Under the pieces are notes generated by a model. The model was given only the letters and a program-made list of their open reading frames with translations, was not told where the DNA came from and ran no database searches. A stretch of DNA of 64,000 nucleotides from Periplaneta americana (Eukaryota > Arthropoda > Insecta > Blattodea > Blattidae): positions 211,433,029-211,497,028 of the forward strand of contig NC_091118.1 in assembly GCF_040183065.1 (NCBI RefSeq). The letters run 5' to 3'. Positions 32,191 through 43,810 of this stretch are shown one piece after another. Each line of letters opens with the position of its first letter. The stretch's first letter is position 1. The position numbers were made by a program, and so were the translations under genes.

Positions 32191-33272
32191 CAGGGACATC
32201 ATTTTATTTTTACTTCAATTTTTATTGTACCTGAGCTTTTTAATCTACTTCACTCCCACCCCTTCTACTAAGGAAGTTCCAACTCCACACAGAACCAAGA
32301 CCGCAGATAGTAAGCAGTACTGAGTTACTGAGTATAGTACGTTCCAGAAATATGTTCGCGTTTTCCAGTGACGAAAGGGCTTTCAATATTAAATCATATT
32401 TTCGCACAGGTACTGTCCGTTTGCCTACGTCGCATCCCGATTTCCCCCACCTGCTTCTGCTCGCCCCTCTGTAAAAGCTGGGCTGTCTTAGCTCTTTTCT
32501 GAAAACATTAATTTCTCTTAGGAATTGGAAGTTTACGTAATATTATACAGCTGTTTAATTTAACTTAAATAAAAGGGCCTCGTTAAGTAATTAACTGTCA
32601 CGTGATTTCCTCCCTTTCTACAATCCTGCGGCATAACCACTTGGACGGACAGTAGATAGCATGTCTGAGTAATTTTATATTTTCGGGTCGGGCAGAAGTG
32701 AAGATTGAATTTACAGTACGTAGAGTAGGTACAGAATTATTTCAACATGAGTTACTAGTACGAAGGACGAAACTGGCAATTGGAATTAGATGCAATAGTC
32801 TATAGTGCGATAATATACACAAAAGAACTGAAGCCTGTATCGAAATGAACGGCCACCATTTTCAAAATTGTGTTTAAATATTCATATTATGATTATTTTT
32901 CAATTTAACTTCATTCTCTATATTGTACGCTAATGTGCTGTAGACAGTATAATATACACTGCATAATGAATACGTCCGCATGAATAACTCAGTTCGTGAG
33001 TAAAAACACTTATTCTTAATACAGTACTGTACTATGATTAAAGAAAAACCTAATGAAAATTATTAAACTCAAAATCGCGATATTTCCTAGTTTACGTAAA
33101 TGGATGAACTACTTTTATTCCCTCCTATACCTAGTAGAGTGATTTGTTTGTATATTACGCCAGTATCATCGAACTCCAGTCTTGGAGGGGGGAGCAAGCG
33201 GTGTTTCCGGTTCTCTAAAGGTATAGACAGGTTAATATTAAAAATTTTAGTAAAAATAAAATGATGTCCCTG
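32191..33272 (-). mobile_element. TA-flanked TIR element, copy 2 (inverted)
   Basis: Full-length 1082-bp copy of the element at 23703 in the other orientation, with CAGGGACATCATTTTATTTT ends and TA on both sides (32189-32190, 33273-33274). Internal sequence follows copy 1 throughout with scattered small indels. Confidence 0.88.
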
Positions 33273-33320
33273 TACTAATAGTGTGCTCAGTAAACCGCGG
33301 CTCAAGCATGGATGAATGTA

Positions 33321-33851
33321 CAGGGACACCATTTTATTTTTACTATCATTTCTAATAGGCTATTAACCTGGCTATACCTTTGGATCAACGATTAAGAACC
33401 GGAAACGCCGTTTTCTACCTCCTTCCACGACTGGAGTTCGATGATACTAGCGTAAAATACAAACAAATCACTTTACTAGGTATAGGAGGGAAGAAAAGTA
33501 GTTCATCCATTTACGTAAACTAGGAAATATCGCGATTTTGAGTTTGATCACTTTCATTAGGTTTTTGTTTAATCAAAATACAGTACAGTATTAACAATGA
33601 GTGTTTTTACTCACGAACTGAGCTATCCATGCGGACGTATTCATTATGCAGTGTATATTATACTGTCTACAGCACATTAGCGTACACTATAGAGAATGAA
33701 GTTAAGTTGAAAAATAATCATAATATGGATATTTATACACATTTTTTAAAACGTGTGGCCGTTCATTTCGATACAGGCTTCAGTTCTAATGTGCATATTA
33801 TCGTACTATAGACTATTGTACGTAATTCCAATTACCAGGTTCGTACTTCGT
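33321..33851 (+). mobile_element. TA-flanked TIR element, copy 3 (right half missing)
   Basis: Starts TA-CAGGGACACCATTTTATTTT only 46 bases after copy 2, in the opposite orientation, and follows copy 1 for about 530 bases up to AATTCCAATTACCAG, then stops. The right inverted repeat is absent. Confidence 0.85.
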
Positions 33852-34049
33852 GTCATTAACTTAATTTTAGCTGTTTAAAAACCTAAATGTTCGGGACTTG
33901 TTCATATGGTTCTTTGGATTACCTGCTGTCTTCAGAATTATTTTGGGCTGTATTGTGTTTTAGTTCAATCCTTCATTTATGTTCTTAATATAAGGTTATT
34001 ATAGTAAGTTTTGCGGTACTAAGATAAGATTAGTAATGTTTGTGTGTTG
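33852..34049. other. unassigned
   Basis: Short unmatched stretch. Confidence 0.35.
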
Positions 34050-34244
34050 CAGGGGCGTATACTGGTTAAATGGTTTGGGCTACCGCTGACCCTATTATTA
34101 CACAAAATATATCTAACAATTACTTTAATTTTAATTACTATGGTAAAACTAATAATAAAAAATTATTACATTATGTTATATTATAAACTTTTTCTTTTGT
34201 AATTTCCTTGGGCTACCGCCGGTAGCCCGCAAAATACGCCCCTG
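34050..34244. mobile_element. 195-bp MITE with CAGGGGCGTAT ends
   Basis: CAGGGGCGTAT at the left and ATACGCCCCTG at the right are perfect 11-bp inverted repeats; GGGCTACCGC near both ends is a second shared motif (direct orientation). hAT-like by its CAG ends, but no matching 8-bp flanks. Confidence 0.72.
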
Positions 34245-35432
34245 GACTGTGTTGTGTAAAATAGTACGCAGCTATCAAACCTGTGGAAACAATTCCAAAA
34301 TTTTGTCCTTATGTCTGAAAATGAAAGGTGGCAACCCTGACAAACTCATCTCTGTTCTTGTCTCGCAACGGAATGAAATTATATTGAAGAAATGAAAAGC
34401 TGTAATAAATTACTTTATTAGAGACTAACAGTCACTAAAAATTACAGAAATATTCTTCATGGCACATTTCTTCCAAGTCTCATTCGGAACTGAGGTCACA
34501 GGGTAACATTATTTCACATTAATAAGATTATAATTTTGATGAGTACTGACGTCATTTTAACAGGCTGTTAATATCTACTGGTGTTCAGTTCAAAATGTGT
34601 CTTGGCTCGCTGTATGCCGTCATGTGGCTAGCTGATGAGCCTAGAGAATTCAATCTTCCTACACTTCCGCAGCTCAGGTGTATAATCTAAGAGGCAGAGA
34701 AGTTGGCTAGCAAGTACGGCGTTCATTCTGAAGAGTACGTACCGATACGTACGGTAACGCCGGTAGTGGCAGGAATGTGAACTGTTTGGAAATACGTACT
34801 GTCGGGATATGGGGAGAGGGTTAAGACGATTACTTACGTATTTGTTGACATTAACTTCGACGGTCAACATGGACACGGAGCATTTGATTTGTGTTGTGGA
34901 ATGTTACCGTACGCAACCGATGATAACAAATACCCTGCGTACGACTTGCCGGCGCAAAACACAGTTCGAAAGAGGTTATGGTAGCACACAGACCGTACAG
35001 ACCGCCATCTGTTGCTACGACGTTCAAGTTATACCGTACACGTTCTCAAGTTCAGATTGAAGAACGCCTTAAATAATACGCAACTTCTCTAACATATAAG
35101 TTGAAACTCGCTTCAAATCGGTGACCCAACAACAGTGACGTCATGACACACTTTGAAATGAACACCCAGTAGAGAGAGCTTGGATGTGTATGGAGGGGGA
35201 AGTGAGAGAGAAGGAGAGAGAAGGAAAAAGGAAAAAACAATTGAGATAAAAGATGAGAAAGGAGAACCCACAAGTCACTTCCCGCCACGTATAGGCTATC
35301 CGCTACACAACTGTTATAGGCGATTCGATTTTATTGTCAAGCCGAAATTGTTACCGAGATCATTGTCAGAATATCGCATTTTCTCGAATACCACGCGCCC
35401 TCGAATAAGGCGCGCACTCCACTTTTGAAAAC
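34245..35432. other. 1.2 kb unassigned, with a purine-rich block
   Basis: Frames at 34628, 34809 and 35180 overlap on both strands and lack domains. 35162-35260 is a strongly purine-rich (GAGAGA/GGAAAAAGG) strand-asymmetric stretch. Confidence 0.4.
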
Positions 35433-36964
35433 TTACTTACTGGCTTTTAAGGAACCCGGAGGTTCATTGCCGCCCTCACATAAGCCCGCCATTGGTCCCT
35501 ATCCTGAGCAAGATTAATCCATTCTCTATCATCATATCCCACCTCCCTCAAATCCATTTTAATATTATCTTCCCATCTACGTCTCGGCCTCCCTAAAGGT
35601 CTTTTTCCCTCCGGCCTCCCAACTAACACTCTATATGCATTTCTGGATTCGCCCATACGTGCTACATGCCCTGCCCATCTCAAACGTCTGGATTTAATGT
35701 TCCTAATTATGTCAGGTGAAGAATACAATGCGTGCACTTCTGTGTTGTGTAACTTTCTCCATTCTCCTGTACCTTCACCCCGCTTAGCCCCAAATATCTT
35801 CCTAAGCACCTTATTCTCAAACACCCTTAACCTATGTTCCTCTCTCAAAGTGAGAGTCCAAGTTTCACAACCATACAGAACAACCGGTAATATAACTGTT
35901 TTATAAATTCTAACTTTCAGATTTTTTGACAGCAGACTGGATGATAAAAGTTTATCAACCGAATAATAATAGGCATTTCCCATATTTATTCTGTGTTTAA
36001 TTTCCTCCCGAGTGTCATTTATATTTGTTACTGTATACTAGTGTGTCTTCTTTTATCTATCAAGATGTGATCTATTTGGTTTTGTGTGTCAATCCATCTG
36101 GAGAAGTCCAAGTATATTTATGTATATCCTTATGGGGGAATGTTGTACTTTTAACAATTAAATTTTTTGATGTGGCAAAGTTGACTAACCTAACTCCATT
36201 GTCAGTACTAGATATGTGTAGGCTCTCTTTTCCAATAGTCGGTTTAAAAATATCCTCCCGTTCTACTTTAGCATTGAAATCCCCCAATAAATTTTTCATG
36301 TGATATCTAGGTAACTGATCAAAAGTCTGTTCCAATTCCTCATAGAAGCTATCCTTTATATGGCCGTCTTTCTCTTCTGTAGGGGCGTGAGCATTTATAA
36401 CTACGATATCGCACCATCTACCCTTAAGTACTAAATACGATAACCTATCGCTGATAAATTCGACCTTTTTTACTGCTGATTTTATTCTTTTATGAATAAA
36501 GAATCCTGTTCCTAATTGGTGATTATCGTTTCCTTCCCCATAATACAACAAGTAATCTCCTATTTGTGTTATGCCGTTCCCATCTAACCTAACCTCTTGT
36601 ACTCCCACAAAGTCTATTCTATATCTAGCTAGTTCTTTTGCTACTAATGTTACCCCTCCTGTTCTATATAGACTTGTAACATTCCAAGTACCAAATCTCA
36701 AAACCTTATTCCTTTGCTGTGGTCGTGCCAGAGAATCAGTCCCATTCCGAGGCTTATTTGAAGGATTCGTAACAAGCTGTTTTTACGGTGATGGGTTGTT
36801 AGCCCTTCGCCCAACCCCCAAGCTGGAGGACCACCCCTCATCGGCTGTCCGCGACTGCTTATTCAATATATTCACAGCTACCCTCCATATCTGGAGGCCG
36901 TTTCCTCGATCCGCAACCTGAGGACGCGCCATGCCGTGGTGATAGGGACCCACAATACATGGAC
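35433..36964 (-). mobile_element. RTE-A LINE, copy 5: both ends present, RT core deleted
   Basis: The only copy with a 5' region. Minus strand from about 36964: an untranslated leader, then 36701-36072 encodes an apurinic endonuclease-like (EEP) domain with MRFGTWNVTSLYR, DFVGVQEVRLDG (catalytic Glu) and NLLGDFNAKVERED (Asp and Asn); this resembles the RTE-derived part of CFDP2. A frameshift precedes QIDHILIDKRRHTSI. At about 36031 the sequence jumps to [11 protein letters not shown] and the usual C-terminal part (35983-35447), so the whole RT palm is deleted. TTTGAAAAC lies on both sides (35424-35432, 36965-36973). Confidence 0.93.
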
Positions 36965-36974
36965 TTTGAAAACA

Positions 36975-36975
<1 letters not shown>

Positions 36976-37030
<55 letters not shown>
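36976..37030. repeat. (AAT)n microsatellite
   Basis: About 18 AAT triplets directly right of the RTE-A 5' end. Confidence 0.95.
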
Positions 37031-37034
<4 letters not shown>

Positions 37035-37754
37035 GTAAAATAATACTCTCAACGAATGTATTCGCAACAAATTAAAAACAATTAAACTCAAATGCCGTTC
37101 AGTTAACAATAAATATCCTGGAACAGGACGCATTTCAAACCCATCCTATGCGCACGCACTCTATTCAATGTCAGTTGTCATTTTTAGTTGGCCTTTACGC
37201 GTCAGTAAATTAACTAGTCCGTGCATTTCGAACTGGGGACTCAAGGTCAAACAAGGAATTGCATTTGCCATGCGTGCTTACCCCCACTCCAATAGCACAA
37301 GAGAAATTGTGATATACGCAGACAACAAACTCAAAACTAAATAATTCGACTTCGAGGATGATGAAAATGTATGTTCGTGAAAATCATCAAATCAGCTTTT
37401 TTTTAGCATTATAAAAATTTATATCCATACGTCGTGTAGCACGAAAGTACAAACGTCATGAATTTGTGACAAAATAATACCGATGATGTATTATAAAATG
37501 TACTATTAAGAAAGAATGGCTAACTGAAATAATGATTGTAACAACTGGATCACTCTACACACATTAAACATCAAATAATACAGCCAATCTTTAAATAATC
37601 AGAGAAATTATCGAATAATCAACAGAAAAATCATGGTCAAACATTATATTGCTATACGTACCAAATTATTTCCACTGGAGGTAAAATTAAACACACGAAT
37701 CAAATTAGCAATCATGGCGAACTATAAAAATAACAAACTGCAGCCAAGACATCA
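37031..37754. other. unassigned
   Basis: AT-rich, no gene or repeat recognised. Confidence 0.4.
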
Positions 37755-37762
37755 CCACCTAC

Positions 37763-37943
37763 CACAGTCTAGTATATAGTCACGAAGCTCAATGCGTAGG
37801 GAATATGCATCCATAGATAGTTGCTAACCACTAGGATCGCTACTATTGCATCATCACAGACAATGCGAAATATTACCGGCGCAGTCTTTTGTTCCTAATA
37901 CTCTGATCACCTCAAGCTTCGTGACTGTATATACTAAACTGTG
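37763..37943. mobile_element. TIR element of the CACAGT family, 181-bp deletion derivative
   Basis: CACAGTCTAGTATATAGTCA at the left and the matching GTATATACTAAACTGTG at the right, with CCACCTAC on both sides (37755-37762, 37944-37951), an exact 8-bp target duplication. Terminal sequences match the 1.1-kb element at 20476. Confidence 0.9.
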
Positions 37944-37951
37944 CCACCTAC

Positions 37952-38515
37952 ATTGCAGTCTTTTGTTTGTTTTTGTGGATGTATTGCAAACACCGGACAA
38001 TAGATGGCATCGATAATTTTATATATTAGTTTTTTTTGCTCGTTTACAATCATCTGTTCTCAAATGCGATGAAATGAAAATAACAATAACCCAAGTGCTA
38101 AATCATAACTCTTCTACTATTGGAATAAATTTTATGAAGTGGAAAAAAAAAGTAATTTGAACAGAGAAACATTTAGAGGAAATAATAATTTACGAAACAA
38201 CTATCGAATAAAGAAAATGATTCGTTTCTTAATACTTACGGTACGATGTAATAAATGAGATTAAAATAACAGCTAAAGCCTTCAATAAGAGACTATTTAG
38301 ACAAACAGGGTAGTGAGAGGTTAGGGTTGCGTCTCCAGTTATACTGTACAATCAGCATTAGGTTTGTTCGAGTAAGCATTGCAGAACGCGTTCCGAACTT
38401 CTTTCTACGCATGCGCCAGTTGTGTATGGTGTCAGAACCATAGACAAATAAATAGAACTAGTTCGGAATTTTACGTTGTTCGAACGTTTCTTGAATTCTT
38501 CTTTCACGGCCTTGT
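37952..38515. other. unassigned
   Basis: No feature recognised. Confidence 0.4.
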
Positions 38516-38960
38516 CCGCCGAGTTAGCTCTGTGGTAGCATGTCTGCCTCCAAACTAGCAGGCCGGGTTCGATTCTCGGTGGGATCAGAAATTTTCATGT
38601 AAAATTTCTATCTATGCCTGTGTTAAATCCCAAATCTCTCCGCAGTGTATATGAAGAGAAGGCATAGTATGTCACTGTTGATAGTGATTCGTCCAAAGGA
38701 TGGGGACGTTAAGCCTGGCGGCCCCCTTGGTGCTATTCGACAGGAGTAGGCTAGGTGCAGGCACCGAGTTTACCCTTCTCCCTTCATCTTCATCATCCTC
38801 ACTCGTTCCAGACACTACTACACTTACACTCACCCTAGTACACGACATAACTCTCAACAGATACACATCATGTACAGTGTGGCCTGCCGAAGTGGTGTAC
38901 AACTAGAAAATGGGTCAGTCCTGCCATCTCTCTGCTATATGCGTAAAGTGGAGTGGGTAG
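38516..38960 (+). mobile_element. tRNA-derived SINE (family 6)
   Basis: Head GCCGAGTTAGCTCTGTGGTA (A box) and GCCGGGTTCGATTCTCGG (B box) followed by a long body including GATGGGGACGTTAAGCCTGG. Longer than the other SINEs here; the right end is approximate. Confidence 0.7.
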
Positions 38961-39944
38961 GTATTGGATACATATACATACATCTTTCACGTCCTTCGGA
39001 GCTGCTTCTCATATTAAAATTATATTCATTTTCCAAACTTAATTGTTCGTAAAATATATCGCTATCACCTTCCAAATCACTCATGATCGACTATTTTTTT
39101 TTTTCCATGTTGAATCTTTCTTTGAATTTCCTAGACATCACCATAACAAAAGTTGACAACAAACACACCTTCAAAATATACAGCAAACCAACCACTACCA
39201 CCACATACATACACAACACATATAACCACCCCACACAACACAAACATGCTGCATTCAGGACAAGGGTACACAGATTACTGAACATACCCATGAGCCAACA
39301 ACACTACAATGAAGAAGTGAACACAATCAAATACATAGCACAAGAAAACGGATACAATACAAACATAATAGACATCATAAGGAAGACAAAACAAAAACAC
39401 ACAAACACAAGAAATACATCACACTAACATACGAAAACAAAAATACACACAAGATCGCATTTTCATTGAGAAAACAGAAATACAACATAGCATATAGAAC
39501 AGAAAACACACTACAAAGACATCTCAACACACAAACAACACAAACAAATAAATACGACCACACAGGCGTATACAAACTCACATGCAATAGTTGCGACAGT
39601 TTCTGCATTGGACAGACAGGCAGATCATTCCAAACTCGATACAAAGAACACATTAAAGCAATAACCAGAGGACACAATACATCTACATATGCCGAATACA
39701 TAACTAATGTTAACCATACATACAATAACATAAATACAGACATGGAAATCCTACACATACAACCCAAAAACCAAAAACTCAACACACTAGAACAATATGA
39801 AATACACAAACACACTAAAACACACCCTGATCAAATTCTCAACACACAGATCAATTTCAGAACACACACACTATTTGACACCACATTTCAACACTTTTCA
39901 ACAATCGAACGCACCCACACAACAGGCAGCGAAGTTCGAGATGA

Positions 39945-40212
39945 GTCCACACCTGTGGAGTAACGGTCAGCGCGTTTGGCCGTGAAACCAGGTGGCCCGG
40001 GTTCGAATCTCGGTCGGGGCAAGTTACCTGGTTGAGGTTTTTTCCGGGGTTTTCCCTCAACCCAATACGAGCAAATGCTGGGTAACTTTCGGTGCTGGAC
40101 CCCGGACTCATTTCACCGGCATTATCACCTTCATTTCATTCAGACGCTAAATAACTTTGATGTTGATACAGCGTCATAAAATAACCCAATAAAATAAAAA
40201 AATAAAAAATTA
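39945..40212 (+). mobile_element. tRNA-derived SINE (family 1, copy 3) inside the PLE
   Basis: Starts GTCCACACCTGTGGAGTAAC, with B box GGTTCGAATCTCGG, and ends with an A-rich tail. The 13 bases AAGTTCGAGATGA (39932-39944) recur after the tail as AAGTTCGAAATGA (40213-40225), a target duplication with one change. Confidence 0.93.
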
Positions 40213-40240
40213 AAGTTCGAAATGACGCCGAGATCTAGTA

Positions 40241-40284
40241 GGCTCTGAGGATGGTGTGATAAAGCACCGAAACAGCTGTAAGCC
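40241..40284 (+). ncRNA. hammerhead-ribozyme-like motif, PLE 3' region
   Basis: Third copy of the motif in the PLE arms. Compared with those, only the stem II loop differs (TGATAAAG for TGATGAAG); all proposed pairs and both boxes are kept. Confidence 0.5.
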
Positions 40285-40329
40285 ACACATGTTTACACAA
40301 TTAACACGCGCAAGATCGCCATTTAATCA

Positions 40330-40645
40330 ATTATTTATTTATTTTTATTTTAACCTGCCTAGTCTCGAAGCATTTTAATCATAACTTCAGATTAAACCAT
40401 CTGCGCATGAGCAGGCAGTTCAGAATTGCTGGAACAAACCTATTAATGACAGTAGGGTTCAGTCCTACATGAACGTCACCTTTACCCGAAAGGAAACACC
40501 TCTGGTACCCATTTCTGTTGAAGACTGTGTAAAACTCAGACCAAAAGGATTAGATCAATAGACAAAATCCATGACTCATCGGGAATCGAACCCGCGAACT
40601 TCGGTCTTGTAGCGTTACGCCTTAACCCTGATGCCATTGCACGTC
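40330..40645 (-). mobile_element. tRNA-derived SINE (family 7)
   Basis: Minus strand head GGGACGTGCAATGGCATCAG and B box CGCGGGTTCGATTCCCG at about 40590-40570; the body continues left to about 40330 with a TAAAATAAAAATAAATAA tail. No other copy in the window. Confidence 0.65.
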
Positions 40646-40746
40646 CCAGAATGAATTAACACAATATCCAAATTAGCTTCTTACAATATTATTTCATATA
40701 CAGTGTGTATGTCAAAACTTCAGGAGCATATTCTTTTCATATAGAG

Positions 40747-41731
40747 CAGCCGTGGCGAAAATGTGACTCACGAGCACATTGTGGCTTGCAATGATAGCTG
40801 TGCATTTCTCTTGCTTCCTACCTCCCCCAAACCCCACCCTCTCTCTCACTCACTGGAGTCAAACTCCGTTCCATTTGTATTTGTCTCAGACCTGCGAGTG
40901 GCGTATTGTAGCAATGTCTCTCTCGAAACCATGTACCTCTACAAAAACGAAAGTTCCAAGTAGGATGGGAGGACGCATTTTTTTGCTGCCAATATGATGA
41001 GAATATTAAATGTATGATTTGTTCACAAGTATTACTAGGAAAACGGTTGTATAACATAAAACGGCATTATACTACATGTCACCCACATTATGAAACATTG
41101 AAAGGTAATTATTATTATTATCATCATCATCATCTCTGTACGTCGACCCTTTTTCAGTAGATGTACGAATGATGTGGTTAGATCTTCAATTTAAACTCAT
41201 AGATTTACAATGTGATGTTAAATGAAAGCTAGATGTAAGGACTTGACAAATGTTGAACTTTCAAATCTTTGCCAAAAAATAAATATCCGAAGCTTTGTTC
41301 TTTCGCTTGCTCTGTTGAAGCCATGTTCGCTACAACTTACATGTGTGAAAAATTATTTTCAAGAATGAAAATAGTAAAAACCAAATTTAGATCACGACTG
41401 ACAGACAAATACCTTCGTGATCAACTACGACTGGCAGTAAGTGACATAATTCCTGATTTTGAAACTCTGTCGCAGAGACATTCTGAAGACAGTTAATTTT
41501 AGGTTGTGATATTGTTCATTTCTCTCTTCGTTACACGTACTAAACATTAGTTTGTAACCTTATATTGTATAAAATTATATTTAAGTGCTTGATGTAAGGA
41601 AAATGAAAATCCGATAATAAGTCAGACAGTTGCTTCACTTCCCCTTCGGGTGTCCGCCTCCCTTCATAGGTGCTATGCATGTTGCAGGTTACACAGTGGC
41701 TCGGCGCACGATCACATTTTTGCCACGGCTG
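40747..41731 (+). mobile_element. hAT transposon, internally deleted (GTF2IRD2/Charlie8-like)
   Basis: CAGCCGTGGCGAAAATGTGA at the left and TCACATTTTTGCCACGGCTG at the right are 20-bp inverted repeats with one mismatch. ATATAGAG precedes the left end and ATAGAG follows the right end, an 8-bp target duplication that lost two bases. Near 40915-41107 lies a zinc-finger-type start (WEDAFFCCQYDENIKCMICS, later KRHYTTCHPHYE) with a frameshift before it; 41269-41496 holds the C-terminal dimerisation domain. The catalytic core is absent. Confidence 0.85.
41269..41496 (+). pseudogene. hAT transposase, C-terminal dimerisation fragment
   Basis: 75 residues containing YMCEKLFSRMKIVKTKFRSR and LRDQLRLAVSDIIPDFETL, typical of the C-terminus of the hAT group related to vertebrate GTF2IRD2. 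The first residues have no counterpart and come from the deletion junction. In intact elements this domain helps the transposase multimerise. Nothing suggests it is expressed. Confidence 0.8.
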
Positions 41732-41738
41732 ATAGAGG

Positions 41739-42170
41739 ATGAAAAAATATTATACTAACATCGATGCGGACAGACAGCAACAGCATCAACAACTCATTGC
41801 TCTCGTTCGCGTAGGTTACTCTGCATCGAGCGCAGCAAGAGAGATTGCAGTCCCTTTAACAACTGCTAACAGGTGGGCAAAATTATTTCTTGAGAACAAT
41901 GAAATTTCGAATTGTCCAATTCCTGGTCGGCCACGCATCTCTACAAGTGAATAGGACACCATCCTCACCAGAGAAGTTGGAAACCAACCTTTTCGAAGTG
42001 CTTTTGAATTGAGGATGGAGTCCAACTTTCCCAGCTCCCCACTAACCATGAGGAGACGTTTTAGAGAGCGTGACATAAGGACTCGTCGAACTGTGACAAA
42101 ACATTTGAAAATGGATCATGACGTGGACTGTCTAGCTTATGCTGCTATCTGGCAGGACTTCAACTGGAGA
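41739..42170 (+). pseudogene. Tc1-like transposase, N-terminal DNA-binding fragment
   Basis: From ATG 41739: helix-turn-helix region with LIALVRVGYSASSAAREIAV and TTANRWAKLF, then the hinge PIPGRPRIST. A TAG interrupts at 41952; the frame goes on with DTILTREVGNQPFRSAFELR, RRRFRERDIRTRRTVTKHL and YAAIWQDFNW before the next stop. This is the paired-like DNA-binding half of a Tc1-group transposase; the DDE domain is gone. Confidence 0.82.
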
Positions 42171-42180
42171 AATGTCTGAA

Positions 42181-42763
42181 GTAGACTTAGACAAATTCAT
42201 GCTACAGGAGAGCAATCATTTTCTGTGTCTAAGGCTGCACATGACACCACAGTACAATCAACAAAATCTGAAGTACCGGTAGTTCTTAACTTTAGTTTTG
42301 TTTGCTTTCCTCCATAATTCATCTTCTATAAACTAGAGAGATTCACCTAATGACATTCTTGCTATAAACAATGTATGACAAAGCTCATGTGCACGCAAGA
42401 TGCTACAATTTCCAGTCAATATGTTTAAAGTAGATACACATAACACAAAATCTGCAATCGACAATAGGTAAAATAAGGATGTAGAAGTTAAGAAAAATAT
42501 ATTATCAACAGTAATCTCAATAAAGGTTTCGATTTATCTAGAGAAAATCAAAACTCGAGTGGGATTTAATTGACTATTACACGATTAGAAGAAAGCATAT
42601 AAAGATTAGAAGAAATAAAGTACTCTAATACAATAAAATATTACTAAAATTTACTAAAATTCTATTTCACTAATGTTAGCTTCACCAAAATGTTTGAATG
42701 GAGACGCCATTTTCAGTTCGCTATCTATGCGGGAAACAAATGACGATCACAAAACATGTTTAA
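42181..42763. other. unassigned
   Basis: AT-rich sequence without recognised features. Confidence 0.4.
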
Positions 42764-43129
42764 AGGCTCATTCACAATGAAAATTAAACATAACGTAAGC
42801 ATTAACTCAAGTTACGGTAAAATCAAGAAGTCATACCATCATTCACGATGGGAACATAAACATAACAGCAAACATACTTGGTAACCATGGAAACATAACA
42901 ACGACGCCATTTCCTCATGTTCTGTCGTATACTTCAGCGCTCCACGATTGTGTACTGTTTGCAAATCACGTAAGCATAAGCATGAAAGTTTGTAGTTTGC
43001 AAACTTTCATGTTAACATCTTACGGTAATGTTTATGTCAATGCTTATGTGAATCATTGTGAATGATCCCTAACTGCAAACTTCTGTGTTTATGTTACGTT
43101 TAATTTTAATTTTCATTGTGAATGGGCCT
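42764..43129. mobile_element. Harbinger-like MITE (AGGCYCATTCACAATG family, copy 2)
   Basis: AGGCTCATTCACAATGAAAA at the left, CATTGTGAATGGGCCT at the right; TAA on the left and TTA on the right, both TWA. Shorter (366 bp) than the copy at 22568, with the same CATAACATAAAC/GTTTATGTTA-rich fold-back interior. Confidence 0.8.
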
Positions 43130-43810
43130 TTATAGTACCATAAAGAATTTGCAGCTTGAAATGTTGGCAAACAAAGAAATAAACGCTACAGAAGTGATAA
43201 AAACAAACAAATGCTAGGGAAGACATAAAAATAAACACTCACTAAGGGAGTAATAAAATAATGCAGCCATAAACAGCTATGACTGGTTGAAACACAGCCT
43301 TTCGTACCATTTTATTGGTCAAAAGTAGTATGACGCAGTAAAAGTGTAATAATCAATTTAAAAAATGTTTGTACATAATGAAATGAAATTACAAGTGATG
43401 AGATTTTAGTGGGGAATTTAAAATATGTATGCAAAACTGAAAAGTATGCTACACTGATGTCCATTATACTGAGGAAATACTGTACAGATGTTTAGAGGAG
43501 CCTTTTAAATGACTGGGTTCTGTAAAGCAATATTACCCAGGATTTTTTTTTCTTTCTATTTTTGTTTTATTTGAAGAGAAACCTTATTACTGAAGAAAAA
43601 TCTCTTATTAATAATATAATAACATAACATTTAATACATGTTATGTCCAATGCGCATTCTGTATCACAAATGTGCTATAAAAAGAAGTTCATTCTCTCAC
43701 AACTCGCAACTAAATGCAAATCTTATATGGCATGAGGATCGAGCATGTCCCAAACAAGTACATTCGAGACTTCAAGAAAACACTTTGTACAGTTTTAATC
43801 AAGCCATTTA
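43130..43810. other. downstream flank of EBP2
   Basis: No further coding sequence. On the minus strand AATAAA overlaps the EBP2 stop codon region (about 43807-43812), so a very short 3' UTR is possible; other AT-rich signals lie near 43615. Confidence 0.4.

Larger units (their letters stand above)
39108..40320 (+). mobile_element. Penelope-like element with GIY-YIG domain (interrupted by SINE)
   Basis: 39110-39427 encodes the end of a PLE reverse transcriptase (SLNFLDITITKVDNKHTFKI, MSQQHYNEEVNTIKYIAQEN). After a frameshift near 39415, 39466-39963 encodes KYDHTGVYKLTCNSCDSFCI and GQTGRSFQTRYKEHIKAITR, the GIY-YIG endonuclease with its Cys-rich insertion, then the C-terminal QPKNQKLNTLEQYEIHKHTK. 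3' terminal sequence resumes at 40213 after a SINE and ends near ATTTAATCAATTA (40320). Only this 3' half is present and it has at least one frameshift. Confidence 0.9.
40701..42180 (+). mobile_element. Tc1-like transposon remnant (interrupted by hAT)
   Basis: The N-terminal part of a Tc1-group transposase reads from 41739. TACAGTGTGTATGTCAAAAC at 40700 may be its left terminus, with the hAT at 40747 inserted in the 5' leader; that is an inference. The catalytic part and the right end are missing. Confidence 0.55.

Noticed and set aside
42764-43129. Exact TAA target duplication around the second Harbinger-like MITE
   Set aside because: The left flank reads TAA but the right reads TTA; both fit TWA, so I kept the class but not the claim of an exact duplication.
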